Positions 42,492-51,952 are shown, numbered from the stretch's first letter. The stretch is 64,000 nucleotides of DNA from Amycolatopsis sulphurea (GCF_002564045.1 NZ_PDJK01000002.1:1550001-1614000), one strand, 5' to 3'. Notes: generated by a model from the letters alone, not told the origin. A program made the numbers and translations.

Positions 42492-43046
42492 TCAGCTCTC
42501 GGCGGGTGCTTCGGCTGCTTCGGTACCGGTGGCGTTGCGCTGCTTGTCCTCCAGCGCGGCAGCCAGGCGGGCGACCTGGGACGCCGGCGCCTGGAACAGC
42601 GCGGCGGCCTGGGACAGCTTCGCCTTGAACGCGCCCGCTGCCTTGGAGAGCAGCACCTCACGGCTTTCGAGGTCGGCGATCTTGCCGATCTCGGCCACGG
42701 ACAGCGCTTTGCCGTCCATGTAGCCGCCCTTGATCACAAGCGCGTTGTTGTCCTTCGCGAAGTCGCGAAGCGCCTTCGCGGCGTCGACCGGCTCACCCTT
42801 GACGAAGGCGATCGCGGTGGCACCGACGAACAGGTCGTCCAGACCCTGGACACCGGCGTCCTCGGCGGCGCGCTTGACGAGGGTGTTCTTCGCGACCCGG
42901 TACTTGGCACTGGTGCCGAGAGCGCGGCGCAGCTGGGACAGCTGGGACACGGAGAGGCCGGTGTACTGGGTGACAACGGTGGCCGAGCTGCTGCGGAAGC
43001 TCTCCGCGATCTCGGCGACGGCCGCCACCTTGTCGGGCTTCGCCAT
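42492..43046 (-). CDS. rplJ: 50S ribosomal protein L10
   Basis: Base of the ribosomal stalk, binding 23S rRNA and L7/L12 dimers, 184 aa. It opens [20 protein letters not shown] and has [16 protein letters not shown] and [12 protein letters not shown], typical of L10. A ribosome site AGGAGG precedes the ATG. The long structured leader suggests autoregulation by L10 or L10-L12. Confidence 0.97.
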   Translation of the reverse strand: MAKPDKVAAVAEIAESFRSSSATVVTQYTGLSVSQLSQLRRALGTSAKYRVAKNTLVKRAAEDAGVQGLDDLFVGATAIAFVKGEPVDAAKALRDFAKDNNALVIKGGYMDGKALSVAEIGKIADLESREVLLSKAAGAFKAKLSQAAALFQAPASQVARLAAALEDKQRNATGTEAAEAPAES

Positions 43047-43257
43047 GGTCGCCTCCTCTCTTGGCTAGTGGTGACCACTGGCCGGAGAAGGCACCCGAAA
43101 CGACAGAACGCCCACACGCAGCAGGGCGCGGGGCGTCGTAGTGAGCACGGAATGCTCGAGCCTCGTTCCTCCTGCGCGGGCCGCCGCATCGTGACGCGGA
43201 ACCTTCGCTCCTCGCACCCTGGGGTGTCCGGAGAACCAGCGGTCTTCGGTAGAACCA
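43047..43257 (-). promoter_or_regulatory. Probable L10 leader and promoter of rplJL
   Basis: A ~210-nt leader between a -10-like TATTCT (43264-43269, minus strand) and rplJ. It is rich in inverted repeats; the last, GGCTAGTGGTGACCACTGGCC at 43063-43083 with one mismatch, lies just before the ribosome site. Ribosomal protein L10 leaders are known in many bacteria and occupy this position. I assign it by location and folding potential, not by a covariance match. Confidence 0.55.
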
Positions 43258-43366
43258 GGAACAAGAATACTCGACGGCTCGGCAAGGGTTCCCCGGACCC
43301 CCCGTTCGACCTGCGACGACCCGCCCTGCCGCTGGAAATCACCGGCCCGGCAGGCATCATGGTGAC

Positions 43367-44314
43367 GTGGCGGAACAGCGCGATGACCGACAGCCGTTCG
43401 ACAACCACCCCACCGGCGACCCGGCGGGCTCTCCGGCGAACCTGCCGCAGCCAGTGTCCCGCGCACAGCCACCGGCCCCGCCGCCGTCCGGCACCCCGGA
43501 GACCGACCCGGAACAGTACCGGCAGTTCCAGGAATTCCAGCGATTCCAGGAGTACCTCCGCTTCACCCAGGCACAGCAGGGCACCGAGCCCGCCGCGCTC
43601 GCGGACTCCGGCCTGGTCCCGGCCGGTAGCCGGCAACCGCAACCCCGGCAGGCAGGCCAGCCGCCCGCCCCTCCCGGCACCCCCGGCGAACTCGCGCCGT
43701 ACGAGCAGCCGGGCCGCCCCCGCCGCGCAGTACCCCCCTGGATCAAGCGGCTGGGCGGGAAGGTCCTCACCTGGATCCTCGTGCTGGTCCTGATCGGCAT
43801 CGCGATCAACTGGGGCTATCACAAGATCTTCCCGAGCGACGACGGCAAGACCTCCGCCCAGATCGCCGCCGAGGGCGGCGGGACCTACCACACGAATCAG
43901 ATCCTGACCACGGCTTCACCCTTCGAATCAGTGCGCCGGGTCTACGACGGCATCGCCCAGCACGGTCCCGGGCAACGCAGCATGGTCGATCACGTCTGTG
44001 GCTTGTTCGACCAGGCGACCCAGCAGAAGTTCGCGGCCGATCTCGGCTACCCGAGCTGCGACGCGGCGGTCGAGGGCCTGCACGGCAAGCTCGATCCCGC
44101 GCCGGGATCGGCGGACGCCTACGCCGAGTCGATCTCGAAGCGGTCCGGCTGGCCACCAGGGGATCTGGTAGCGGTCAGCTCGTGCGACTTCACCATCACC
44201 GGCGGACCGGCGCTCGGGGACTTCACCATCAAACAGGTCGAGAAGGGCCAGTGGCTGATCGTCGGTCATCAGGCGCCGCATGCCTGCCCGTCGGCACCCA
44301 GTACGACCGGCTGA
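43367..44314 (+). CDS. Single-pass membrane protein, unknown function
   Basis: 315 aa, GTG start at 43367. A Pro/Gln-rich cytoplasmic region (residues 1-120, with repeated QFQEFQRFQEYLRF) precedes one membrane helix (VLTWILVLVLIGIAINWGY) and an external domain of ~165 residues with four Cys (DHVCGLF, PSCDAAV, SSCDFTI, HACPSA) that could form two disulfides. I do not recognise the family. It diverges from rplJ and converges with the next gene. It resembles the many actinomycete proteins with an NTF2-like extracytoplasmic domain, but this is only an impression. Confidence 0.75.
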   Translation: MAEQRDDRQPFDNHPTGDPAGSPANLPQPVSRAQPPAPPPSGTPETDPEQYRQFQEFQRFQEYLRFTQAQQGTEPAALADSGLVPAGSRQPQPRQAGQPPAPPGTPGELAPYEQPGRPRRAVPPWIKRLGGKVLTWILVLVLIGIAINWGYHKIFPSDDGKTSAQIAAEGGGTYHTNQILTTASPFESVRRVYDGIAQHGPGQRSMVDHVCGLFDQATQQKFAADLGYPSCDAAVEGLHGKLDPAPGSADAYAESISKRSGWPPGDLVAVSSCDFTITGGPALGDFTIKQVEKGQWLIVGHQAPHACPSAPSTTG

Positions 44315-44320
44315 GCCTGC

Positions 44321-45145
44321 TCAGGCCAGTGAGCTGATCGCCAGCCGGGACTCACCGGTGTCCGAGTAGGCGAAGAAGTCCGCCAGTGCCGAGGCGAACG
44401 CCGGATCGGCCACCGCGGCCATGTGGTCGCCCGGCACGCGGACCAGGCGGGCACCGGCGATGGTGGCCGCGAGGCGTTCCGGGTTCGCCGCCAGCTCGTC
44501 GGATTCGCCGGCCAGCACGAGGGTCGGCACGGACAGCCCGGACAGCCGGATCGGTTCGTGCGAGGTGGCCCGCAGGACCGCGGCCAGCGCGGCCACGTCG
44601 CCGCCGGTGCGGCGGGCGAGGCGGCGGAACGGGCGGGCGGCGGGAAGCACGTCCGCGCGGTCCCGGGCGAGCAGGCCGGCCGCGATCTGCTCGCGGTCCA
44701 CCACCCGGGCGTCGACCCCGCCGAAGTCCACGATGCCCGCGCCGACCCCGCCCACCGCGAGGCAGCGCACGCGCCGGTCGTTCGTGGCGGCCAGCAGAGC
44801 GACGATCGCGCCCATCGAGTAGCCGGCCAGCGACACCTCGGTCAGGTTCAACTCGTCGAGCAGGGCCGAGAGGTCCGCGGCCATCACGGATTCGCCATAG
44901 GCGGCCGGGTCGTGCGGCTTTCCGGAGGCGCCGTGCCCGCGCGCGTCCGGCGCGATCACGGTGAACCCGGCGTCGACCAGGGTGCGCACCACTCCCGGGC
45001 GCACCCAGGTGACCTCAGCGTCGGCCGCGAAGCCGTGATGCAGCACTACGGGACGGCGATGCCGGCCGTCGCCCTCCCACACCGTGTAGCTCAGCAGGAG
45101 CCCGTCGGGAGCGGTGAACGTCGTCGGCATGTCTCCATGAGACAT
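44321..45145 (-). CDS. Alpha/beta hydrolase
   Basis: 274 aa (ATG 45145; ATG 45130 is a second possible start). The oxyanion region LHHGFA, strand-4 PDARGHGASGKP and nucleophile elbow GYSMG with S110 are clear. The acid is likely in AGESDELAA and the base the His in PGDHMAAV. It lies between rplA and rplJ on the same strand, beyond the rplA terminator. General esterase, lipase or epoxide-hydrolase activity is possible; the substrate is unknown. Confidence 0.88.
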   Translation of the reverse strand: MSHGDMPTTFTAPDGLLLSYTVWEGDGRHRRPVVLHHGFAADAEVTWVRPGVVRTLVDAGFTVIAPDARGHGASGKPHDPAAYGESVMAADLSALLDELNLTEVSLAGYSMGAIVALLAATNDRRVRCLAVGGVGAGIVDFGGVDARVVDREQIAAGLLARDRADVLPAARPFRRLARRTGGDVAALAAVLRATSHEPIRLSGLSVPTLVLAGESDELAANPERLAATIAGARLVRVPGDHMAAVADPAFASALADFFAYSDTGESRLAISSLA

Positions 45146-45147
45146 GA

Positions 45148-45184
45148 AGAAAGGGTGGTCTCGCGTAAAGCGTGACCACCCTTT
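45148..45184 (-). terminator. Intrinsic terminator of rplKA
   Basis: A perfect 12-bp stem GAAAGGGTGGTC / GACCACCCTTTC with a 13-nt loop, followed on the minus strand by a pyrimidine-rich TTTCTTC. It is 16 bp beyond the rplA stop. Confidence 0.85.
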
Positions 45185-45199
45185 CCCGTGATGTCCGAC

Positions 45200-45919
45200 T
45201 CAGACCGCGGCGTCCTCGGCGAGGAGGTTGCGGGTGCGCGACGGGTCGACCGGGATGCCCGGGCCCATCGTCGTGGTGAAGGTGATCTTCTTGACGTAAC
45301 GGCCCTTCGCCGACGACGGCTTGGCCCGCAGGATCTCGTCCAGCGCGGCGGCGTAGTTCTCCACCAGCTTCTCGGTGTCGAAGGAGGCCTTGCCGATCAC
45401 CAGGTGCAGGTTGGCCTGCTTGTCCACGCGGAAGTTGATCTTCCCGCCCTTGATGTCCGCGACCGCCTTGGTGACCGCCGGGGTCACCGTGCCGGTCTTC
45501 GGGTTCGGCATGAGGCCCCGCGGGCCGAGGATGCGGGCGATCCGGCCCACCTTGGCCATCTGGTCCGGCGTCGCGATCGCGGCGTCGAAGTCGAGCCAGC
45601 CACCCTGGATGCGCTCGATCAGTTCGTCGGTGCCGACCGCGTCCGCGCCGGCGGCCTCGGCCTCGGCGGCCTTGTCGCCGACGGCGAAGACGATGACGCG
45701 GGCGGTCTTACCGGTGCCGTGCGGCAGGTTCACGGTGCCGCGGACCATCTGGTCGGCCTTGCGCGGGTCCACCCCGAGACGCATCGCGACCTCGACGGTC
45801 GCGTCCATCTTCGACTTGGACGTCTCCTTCGCCAGCTTCGCGGCTTCGAGCGGCGCGTAGAGACGCGCCTTGTCGATCAGCTCCGCGGCCTGGCGGTAGG
45901 CCTTGCTGTGCTTGGTCAT
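45200..45919 (-). CDS. rplA: 50S ribosomal protein L1
   Basis: L1 forms the mobile stalk at the E site, 239 aa. The family block [20 protein letters not shown] and the C-terminal [20 protein letters not shown] are conserved. It follows rplK after 204 bp; the spacer has no gene and may contain regulatory sequence, since L1 autoregulates this operon in E. coli. Ends before a strong terminator. Confidence 0.98.
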   Translation of the reverse strand: MTKHSKAYRQAAELIDKARLYAPLEAAKLAKETSKSKMDATVEVAMRLGVDPRKADQMVRGTVNLPHGTGKTARVIVFAVGDKAAEAEAAGADAVGTDELIERIQGGWLDFDAAIATPDQMAKVGRIARILGPRGLMPNPKTGTVTPAVTKAVADIKGGKINFRVDKQANLHLVIGKASFDTEKLVENYAAALDEILRAKPSSAKGRYVKKITFTTTMGPGIPVDPSRTRNLLAEDAAV

Positions 45920-46123
45920 GCTTCTGTCCTTAGCTTGAGTGGATCAGTGTGGTGCCGAGCCGCACGCAGCTCTCCCACGGTGTTTGATTGCCGCGGCTTC
46001 GCCGCGGCGGCGAGATCGCCGGGAGCCGATTTCTTCCCTCCCGATTCACTCGGCCTGGGGGCCGATCGAATCACTCAGTCCAGAAATCGGCGCGACCTCG
46101 CGGGGGTGGTCACGGTCGAGAGA

Positions 46124-46558
46124 TCAACCCTCGACCGTAATGCCCATCGAACGCGCCGTACCGGCGATGATCTTCGCGGCCTGGTCGATGTCCAGCGCGT
46201 TGAGGTCGGTCTCCTTGGTCTTGGCGATCTCGCGGACCTGGTCCCAGGTGACCTTGGCGACCTTGGTCTTGTGCGGCTCGCCGGAGCCCTTCTCCACGCC
46301 CGCCGCCTTGAGCAGCAGCTTCGCGGCCGGCGGCGTCTTCAGCTTGAAGTCGAACGACCGGTCCTCGTACACGGAGATCTCGACCGGGACGACGTCCCCG
46401 CGCTGCGACTCGGTCGCGGCGTTGTAGGCCTTGCAGAACTCCATGATGTTGACGCCGTGCTGACCCAGCGCGGGGCCGACCGGCGGCGCCGGGTTGGCGG
46501 CACCCGCCTTGATCTGCAGCTTGATGATCGCCGCAAGCTTCTTCTTCTTGGGTGGCAT
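46124..46558 (-). CDS. rplK: 50S ribosomal protein L11
   Basis: L11 binds the GTPase-associated centre of 23S rRNA and is needed for RelA and thiostrepton action, 144 aa. It opens [19 protein letters not shown] and has [20 protein letters not shown], the proline-rich N-terminal switch targeted by thiostrepton, unchanged. It lies 82 bp after nusG. Confidence 0.98.
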
Positions 46559-46640
46559 TACCTTGTGTCCTTCTAACTGACGTGAGTCCCCCGCACACCT
46601 GCCAGTACGCGGGGACTGCCGGCCGGTACTCCCCGGCCGG

Positions 46641-47492
46641 TCAGATCTTGGAGACCTGGCTGAACGAGAGCTCGACCGGCGTTTCCCGGCCGAAGATCGA
46701 CACCAGGACCTTCAGCTTCTGCCCGTCGACGTTGACCTCGGAGATCGTGGCGGGCAGCGTGGCGAACGGGCCGTCCATCACGGTGACCGACTCGCCGACC
46801 TCGAAGTCCACCTCGACCGCGGAGCCACCGGACGGCGTCGCCGCGGCCTCGCCCTTCGCGGCCTTGGCCGGGGCTTCCTTCTCCACCTGCGGGGCGAGGA
46901 ACTTGAGCACCTCGTCCACGGTCAGCGGCGACGGCCGCGAGGTGGCGCCGACGAACCCGGTGACGCCGGGGGTGTTGCGCACCGCGCTCCACGAGGCGTC
47001 GTTCAGGTCCATCCGGACCAGGATGTAGCCGGGCAGCACCTTGCGCTGCACCTGCTTGCGCTGGCCGTTCTTGATCTCGGTGACCTCTTCGGTCGGCACC
47101 TCGATCTGGAAGATGTAGTCCTCGACGTCCAGGGTGGTGGTCCGGGTCTCGAGGTTGGTCTTCACCTTGTTCTCGTACCCGGCGTAGGAGTGCACCACGT
47201 ACCACTCGCCCGGCGCGGCCTGCAGTTCGGCGCGCAGCGCGGCGACCGGGTCGTCCGGCTCCGCGTCCGCGTCCGCGTCGTCGGTGACGGGCTCGGTCTC
47301 CCCCGCGGCGTCCGCGGTCTCGTCGCCCTCGGCGCCCTCGTCGGTGGCGGACTCGTCGACCTCGTCAGCCGCGGCGGGCACCTCGACGGGCTCGAGGTGG
47401 GCGGGCTCCTCGTCGCCGAGTGCCGCGTGCACCTGCTCGTCGGAAAGCTCGGTCAGGTCGCGACCGGCTTCTGTGCCGTTGTCGGAGGTCAC
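46641..47492 (-). CDS. nusG: Transcription termination/antitermination factor NusG
   Basis: 283 aa, GTG start at 47492. The NGN domain begins at about residue 95 ([20 protein letters not shown]) and the KOW domain is C-terminal ([20 protein letters not shown]). An acidic Asp/Glu-rich extension of ~90 residues precedes the NGN domain, as in other actinobacteria. NusG links RNA polymerase to Rho and to S10. It follows secE by 69 bp. Confidence 0.97.
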   Translation of the reverse strand: MTSDNGTEAGRDLTELSDEQVHAALGDEEPAHLEPVEVPAAADEVDESATDEGAEGDETADAAGETEPVTDDADADAEPDDPVAALRAELQAAPGEWYVVHSYAGYENKVKTNLETRTTTLDVEDYIFQIEVPTEEVTEIKNGQRKQVQRKVLPGYILVRMDLNDASWSAVRNTPGVTGFVGATSRPSPLTVDEVLKFLAPQVEKEAPAKAAKGEAAATPSGGSAVEVDFEVGESVTVMDGPFATLPATISEVNVDGQKLKVLVSIFGRETPVELSFSQVSKI

Positions 47493-47561
47493 GTTCCGTC
47501 CTCTCAGTTGATCACTTGCCGGGCTCGGGCAGGCCGGCCCGCGCGGCGCGCGCTGCGCCCC

Positions 47562-47996
47562 TCAGCCGAAGACCAGCCCGACGAGCTGCTTGAAGCCCAG
47601 GTCGAGCCCGCTGACGAGGGCCACCATGAACACCACGAACACCAGCACGACCGCGGTGTAGGTGACCATCTGCTTCCGGTTCGGCCAGATCACCTTGCGC
47701 AGTTCCGCCCAGACCTCGCGGACGAAACGCACGATCCGGGCGAACACCGAGGCCTTCTTCGGCTTCTGGTCCCGCTTGGGGGTGGGCGTGCCCTTGGCGT
47801 CGGCGGCGGGCTTCGCGACCTTGTCGCCCGCCTTGCCGGACGGCCGGGTCGAGCCCGGCCGGGCCGCGGACTTGCCGGCCGGTCGAGCGGTACCGCGGCG
47901 CTCGCGTCGAGCAGCCGCGGTGCTCGGGCGGGATTCGGCGCCGGACTCGCCCGGCCCCTCCTGCTCGTGCTCGCCGCTGGCGTCGCTGTCGCTCAC
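47562..47996 (-). CDS. secE: Preprotein translocase subunit SecE
   Basis: Membrane subunit of the Sec translocon, 144 aa from GTG 47996, with GGAGGAG five bases upstream. The C-terminal SecE core ([20 protein letters not shown], then one membrane helix [16 protein letters not shown]) is conserved. A long charged N-terminal region rich in Ala/Arg/Lys (~85 residues) is typical of actinobacterial SecE. It lies 32 bp after tRNA-Trp and upstream of nusG. Confidence 0.95.
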   Translation of the reverse strand: MSDSDASGEHEQEGPGESGAESRPSTAAARRERRGTARPAGKSAARPGSTRPSGKAGDKVAKPAADAKGTPTPKRDQKPKKASVFARIVRFVREVWAELRKVIWPNRKQMVTYTAVVLVFVVFMVALVSGLDLGFKQLVGLVFG

Positions 47997-48028
47997 GACC
48001 ACTCCTCCGCTCCACCAGTTCCCGTACG

Positions 48029-48101
<73 letters not shown>

Positions 48102-48515
48102 GTGGAACCCGGTCACCCCGGGCTCCGGTGGACGCATTCCATCGTCCCCACCATCCGGCGGGGACGACCGTAGTGCGCTCCGAGTTCCGAAGTCTACGGC
48201 AAGCCGGTTGGCGCCCCGCAACCGCGCCCCCTCGATCGGCGCGCCGCCGGTCCGCGGCCGCCGTCCCGGCCGTGCGACGAAAGTCACCCGATCGTGCGAG
48301 TATGAGCGCATGCACCGGTTTTCGATTAATCGCGAAAGCCCCGGCCGGACCGCTCGGCGCGCCGGGCGTACCCGGGCGGGCCACCGATCAGACCTCCTTG
48401 CGGACAAGCGAAATCGCCATCGCTCCACCGGATTTTCGCACTACGGCAAGGAGAACTCGGGCAACGCGGGGACGCAATGGTGCCCGGCAAGACAAATCCT
48501 GCCCGAGGAGACCAG
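48102..48515. other. Divergent promoter region trpT-secE / LLM oxidoreductase
   Basis: A 414-bp gap. It must contain the minus-strand promoter for tRNA-Trp and secE-nusG and the plus-strand promoter for the LLM gene. Candidate hexamers (TTGCCG at 48197-48202 and TAGACT at 48191-48196, minus strand) do not have proper spacing, so none is assigned. No gene seen. Confidence 0.4.
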
Positions 48516-49421
48516 ATGAGCACCCTTCGGCTTGGACTCGCCCTGCCGCAATACGGACCCCTCGCGGACCCGGCGGCGATCGCCGGTTTCGCCGCCTCGG
48601 CGGAGGCTCTCGGCTACCACTCGCTGTGGGTCGGTGATCGGCTTCTCGCCCCGGTGGCTCCCTCTGACCGGTACCCGGGCGGCGGGACGGCGGAGCGGCC
48701 GTACCCACCGGAGTTCGCCCGGTTCGTCGACCCGTTCGTCGCGCTCACGGCCGCCGCGGGCGTCACCGAGACCGTCCGGCTGGGGTCGAGCACGCTCAGC
48801 GGCCCGCTGTACTCCCCGGTGCTGCTCGCCCGCACGGCGACCTCGCTCGACCTGCTTTCCGGCGGCAGGCTCGATCTCGGGCTCGGGCTGTCCTGGCTGC
48901 GTGACGAGTACACCGCCACGGGGGTGCCCTGGCGCGGCCGCGGCGCCCGGCTCGACGAGCTGATCGAGGTCCTGCGCACGCTCTGGACCGCCGACCCGGC
49001 CGGGCACCGCAGTGAGCGGTGGGAGATCCCGGACGCGCTGTTCGAGCTGCGCCCGGTGCAGCGGCCGCATCCGCCGGTGCTGGTGGGCGGCATGTCGGAG
49101 GCAGCCCTGCGCCGGGTGGGCAGGCTCGCCGACGGCTGGCTGCCCGCCCGGCTGCCTGCCGAGGTGCTGCGCCGGATGTGGGCCGTGGTCACCGAGGCCG
49201 CGGAGCGGGCGGGCCGCGATCCGGCGACGCTGAGGCGGGTGATGCGGATCAACCCCGCCCCCGGCGCGGCCTGCGCAAGCATCTCCGACGTGGCCGCCCA
49301 GCTGGCGGAGGCGGTGGCCGAGGGGTATCGGGAAGCGCTGGTGGACCTGCACTACCTGGCCAAGGACGTGGAGCACGCGCTGGAACTCGCGAACGAGCTG
49401 CGCTCGGCCGTCCGGGTCTGA
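48516..49421 (+). CDS. LLM-class (luciferase-like, F420-type) oxidoreductase
   Basis: 301 aa from ATG 48516 with GAGGAG five bases upstream. The TIM-barrel pattern of luciferase-like monooxygenases and F420-dependent reductases is visible: LGLALPQYGPLADP, EALGYHSLWVGDRLL, VRLGSSTL, SGGRLDLGLGLSWLRDEY and RPHPPVLVGGMSEAALRRVG. Actinomycete members usually use coenzyme F420; the substrate is unknown. The gene stands alone on the plus strand between tRNA-Trp and the SGNH hydrolase. Confidence 0.9.
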   Translation: MSTLRLGLALPQYGPLADPAAIAGFAASAEALGYHSLWVGDRLLAPVAPSDRYPGGGTAERPYPPEFARFVDPFVALTAAAGVTETVRLGSSTLSGPLYSPVLLARTATSLDLLSGGRLDLGLGLSWLRDEYTATGVPWRGRGARLDELIEVLRTLWTADPAGHRSERWEIPDALFELRPVQRPHPPVLVGGMSEAALRRVGRLADGWLPARLPAEVLRRMWAVVTEAAERAGRDPATLRRVMRINPAPGAACASISDVAAQLAEAVAEGYREALVDLHYLAKDVEHALELANELRSAVRV

Positions 49422-49483
49422 GCGGCCTGTGATCACCCGGACGCGGGTCGTCGCCGGGGCTGAGGTGCCGGTAGAAACATGTC

Positions 49484-50389
49484 GTGGCGGCCAAGAAAAG
49501 CGGTGGGTGCGGATTACTGATCCTGGTCGTCGTGGCCGGTTTGCTGGGAGTCGGCTACTACAAGTCCAAGCACGGCTCGGCATCGGCCGAGCCGCCTTCC
49601 GGCGAGAGCACCGGCGGGGGCTCGGGCCGGTACGTGGCGCTCGGCGACTCGTACACTTCCGCGCCGCACACCGGTCATCAGGCGGGGACTCCGCCAGGCT
49701 GCAAGCGTTCCGACAACAACTACCCGCATCTGGTTGCGGCGAAGCTGAAGCCGGCCGAGTTCGTGGACGTCAGCTGCAGCGGCGCGACCACTGCGGACTT
49801 CACCTCCGCGCAGTCCACGAAGAACGGCACGAATCCGCCACAGCTGGACGCTGTCACGGCCGCGACCACGTTGGTCACCATCGGGATCGGCGGCAACGAC
49901 GTCGGTTTCATCTCTCTGGCGCCGAGCTGTGTGACCGCGCACTCCGGCAGCGCGCCGTGCCGCGACCGGCTGACCGCGGGCGGCCACGACCAGCTCGCCG
50001 ACCGGATCGCCACGGCCGGCAAGCGGGTTGGCACGGTGCTCGACAAGATCCACACCAAGGCCCCGAAGGCACGCGTGATCGTGGTCGGCTATCCCACCGT
50101 GCTCCCGGACGGCGACGGTTGCTGGCCGGTGCTGCCGCTCGGCGCCGGGGACGTCGGGTATCTGCGTGACGAGCTCGCCAAGCTGAACGACGAGCTGTCG
50201 GCTCAGGCCAAGTCCCACGACGCCGGATTCGCCGACACCGCCGAGGCGAGCAAGGGCCACGACGTGTGCACCGACTCGGGTACCCGCTGGGTCGAGGGCA
50301 TCGTGCCCACCTCGTCCGCGGCCGTCCTGCACCCCAACGCGCGGGGTGAGGACGGCATGGCGGGCGTGGTGGAGTCCGTGGCCTCCTGA
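49484..50389 (+). CDS. Secreted or membrane-anchored SGNH hydrolase
   Basis: 301 aa, GTG start at 49484. An N-terminal hydrophobic segment (GLLILVVVAGLLGVGYY) acts as signal or anchor. Block I is ALGDSYTS with Ser56, block III IGIGGND, and block V LHPN with His at about 283. The residue three before the His is Ala rather than Asp, so it may use a Ser-His dyad like the Streptomyces esterase SsEst. Six Cys outside the anchor may form disulfides. Probably an extracellular esterase or lipase. Confidence 0.9.
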   Translation: MAAKKSGGCGLLILVVVAGLLGVGYYKSKHGSASAEPPSGESTGGGSGRYVALGDSYTSAPHTGHQAGTPPGCKRSDNNYPHLVAAKLKPAEFVDVSCSGATTADFTSAQSTKNGTNPPQLDAVTAATTLVTIGIGGNDVGFISLAPSCVTAHSGSAPCRDRLTAGGHDQLADRIATAGKRVGTVLDKIHTKAPKARVIVVGYPTVLPDGDGCWPVLPLGAGDVGYLRDELAKLNDELSAQAKSHDAGFADTAEASKGHDVCTDSGTRWVEGIVPTSSAAVLHPNARGEDGMAGVVESVAS

Positions 50390-50405
50390 GCGTTCCGGGC
50401 CGTGC

Positions 50406-50807
50406 TCAGGCGGGGCGGACCAGTGCCTGCGGTTTGCCCAGTACGGTCTTGCCTTCGCAGGTGACCACCAGGTCGACGCGGGCGAGGCCGTCCTCGGTGA
50501 GCGCCCCGACCTTGCCGGTGAGTTCGACCAGCGCGCCTTCTTCGGTGTCCGGGACCACGACCGGCCGGGTGAAGCGGGTGCTGAAGTCGACCAGGCGGGC
50601 CGGGTCGCCGAGCCAGTCGGTGACCATCCGCCCGGCCAGCGCCATGGTGAGCATGCCGTGCGCGATCACGTCCGGCAGGCCGACGCCGGTGGCGAACCGT
50701 TCGTTCCAGTGGATCCGGTTGAAGTCGAGTGAGGCACCGGCGTAGCGGATCAGCTGGTCCCGGGTGATGTGGACGTGCAGCGGGGGCAGTTCGTCGCCGA
50801 CGTTCAC
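50406..50807 (-). CDS. hadB: MaoC-like dehydratase, HadB type
   Basis: 133 aa, GTG start at 50807, overlapping the hadA stop by 4 bp. Single hot-dog domain carrying the hydratase-2 pair D28 and H33 (SLDFNRIHWNERFATG) and HGMLTMALAGRMV. In mycobacteria HadB is the catalytic subunit of the FAS-II 3-hydroxyacyl-ACP dehydratase. Here it pairs with HadA in the same synteny. Mycolic acids are not expected in Amycolatopsis-like bacteria, so a general fatty-acid or secondary-lipid role is likely. Confidence 0.85.
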   Translation of the reverse strand: MNVGDELPPLHVHITRDQLIRYAGASLDFNRIHWNERFATGVGLPDVIAHGMLTMALAGRMVTDWLGDPARLVDFSTRFTRPVVVPDTEEGALVELTGKVGALTEDGLARVDLVVTCEGKTVLGKPQALVRPA

Positions 50808-51253
50808 GCGTCCGCCCCCCGTACTACGAGCTGTGCGCGGGTGGCGCAGACGAGTTTGCCGTCGGCGTCGGTGATTTCCGCGTGGAGGTTGATGAAGTCG
50901 TTGCCCGCTCGGGCCATGATGCTCTCGATCCGGGCGGAGATCTCCAGCACGTCGCCGGCGTGTACCGGGCGTTCGTAGTGGAATCCCTGGTCGCCGTGGA
51001 CCATCCGGGAGTAGTCGAGGCCGAGGGCGGGGTCCTCGACGATGCTGTTGATCTTCGGCAGGTTCAGCAGCGTGACGAAGGTGGGCGGGGCGATCACGTC
51101 CGGGTGGCCAGCCGCGCGCGCCGCTTCCGGGTCGCGGAAGAGTGGGCTGGGGTCGCCGATCGCGTCGGCGAATTCGCGGATCTTTTCCCGGCTCACGTGG
51201 TACTGGTCGTCCGGGGGGTAGTTCCGCCCGGTGAACGTCTGGTCCAAAGGCAC
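50804..51253 (-). CDS. hadA: MaoC-like dehydratase partner, HadA type
   Basis: 149 aa. A hot-dog (FAS1-like MaoC N-terminal) domain with YHVSREKIREFADAIGD, GHPDVIAPPTFVTLLNL and the C-terminal strands INLHAEITDADGKLV. It lacks the D-x4-H catalytic pair present in HadB and is expected to be the substrate-holding partner of the heterodimer. It follows rpmG in the order rpmG-hadA-hadB seen in mycobacteria; no hadC is present here. Confidence 0.85.
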   Translation of the reverse strand: MPLDQTFTGRNYPPDDQYHVSREKIREFADAIGDPSPLFRDPEAARAAGHPDVIAPPTFVTLLNLPKINSIVEDPALGLDYSRMVHGDQGFHYERPVHAGDVLEISARIESIMARAGNDFINLHAEITDADGKLVCATRAQLVVRGADA

Positions 51254-51363
51254 CCGATGAGGCTAACCGACCGCGGCTGGTGCACGGCGGGGTGGCGGGA
51301 ACCGCGAAAAGCCGCCCCGGCACCTGGCCGGGACGGCTTTCGTGAAGCGAGAACGAGTGTGCG

Positions 51364-51528
51364 TCAGCGGGTCTCTTTGTGAGTCCGGTGCGTACCGCAG
51401 TTCGGGCAGAACTTCTTCATCTCCAGGCGATCCGGGTTGTTGCGCCGGTTCTTCTTGGTGATGTAGTTGCGGTGCTTGCACTCCTCGCACGCCAGCGTGA
51501 TCTTGGGTCGCACGTCGGTGGCAGCCAC
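51364..51528 (-). CDS. rpmG: 50S ribosomal protein L33
   Basis: 54 aa with a GTG start at 51528 ([20 protein letters not shown]). The zinc-binding C+ form is present: CEEC and CPNC flank the [19 protein letters not shown] core. AAGGAAA precedes the start. It lies between tRNA-Met and hadA, matching the mycobacterial order. Short genes like this are easily missed. Confidence 0.95.
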   Translation of the reverse strand: MAATDVRPKITLACEECKHRNYITKKNRRNNPDRLEMKKFCPNCGTHRTHKETR

Positions 51529-51577
51529 AGCGTTTCCTTCTCTCTCAGATCCGGGGGCCAGCCCCGTCGTTACCGCG

Positions 51578-51650
51578 TAGCGGTGGCCGGACTTGAACCG
51601 GCGACACAGCGATTATGAGCCGCTTGCTCTACCAACTGAGCTACACCGCC
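51578..51650 (-). tRNA. metT: tRNA-Met (CAT), elongator type
   Basis: A 73-nt cloverleaf: acceptor GGCGGTG, D-arm GCTC..GAGC, anticodon loop CTCATAA with CAT, T-arm GCCGG TTCAAGT CCGGC, discriminator A. The first acceptor pair is G-U. The sequence lacks the initiator-type CGCGGGG start, so it is the elongator. It precedes rpmG by ~50 bp. Confidence 0.93.
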
Positions 51651-51684
51651 CCACCAACGCCCACCACCACCCCTCCCGACCACT

Positions 51685-51737
51685 GCCGGGGGTCCAGGGG
51701 GCTTGCCCCCTGGCGGGGGCCTGGGGGTCCGACCCCC
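51685..51737. repeat. G/C-rich double-hairpin repeat, copy 2
   Basis: Closely related to the element at 4675-4724: GCCGGGGGTCC, GGGGGCTTGCCCCC hairpin, then a second hairpin CTGGGGGTCCGACCCCCAG. It lies between tRNA-Thr and tRNA-Met. On the minus strand it could terminate the tRNA-Thr transcript. Confidence 0.6.
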
Positions 51738-51799
51738 AGATGGACGCCGCGAAGCGAGCCAGACCCGTGATTTCCACGGGTATAGCTCGCCCACTCGCG

Positions 51800-51872
51800 A
51801 GCCCCTTTACGGAATCGAACCGTAGACCTTCTCCTTACCATGGAGACGCTCTGCCGACTGAGCTAAAGGGGC
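51800..51872 (-). tRNA. thrT: tRNA-Thr (GGT)
   Basis: A 73-nt cloverleaf: acceptor GCCCCTT/AAGGGGC, D-arm GCTC..GAGC, anticodon stem TCTCC/GGAGA with loop ATGGTAA and anticodon GGT, T-arm TACGG TTCGATT CCGTA, discriminator T. It pairs with tRNA-Met in the order thrT-metT-rpmG. Confidence 0.95.
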
Positions 51873-51952
51873 CTTGCCTCTCGCGAGGACTTGGAAAGGT
51901 TAGCAAGGGGCTTCACCCGTCGGTGCAGCCGGGGTCGGCTAAGCACGAAACC

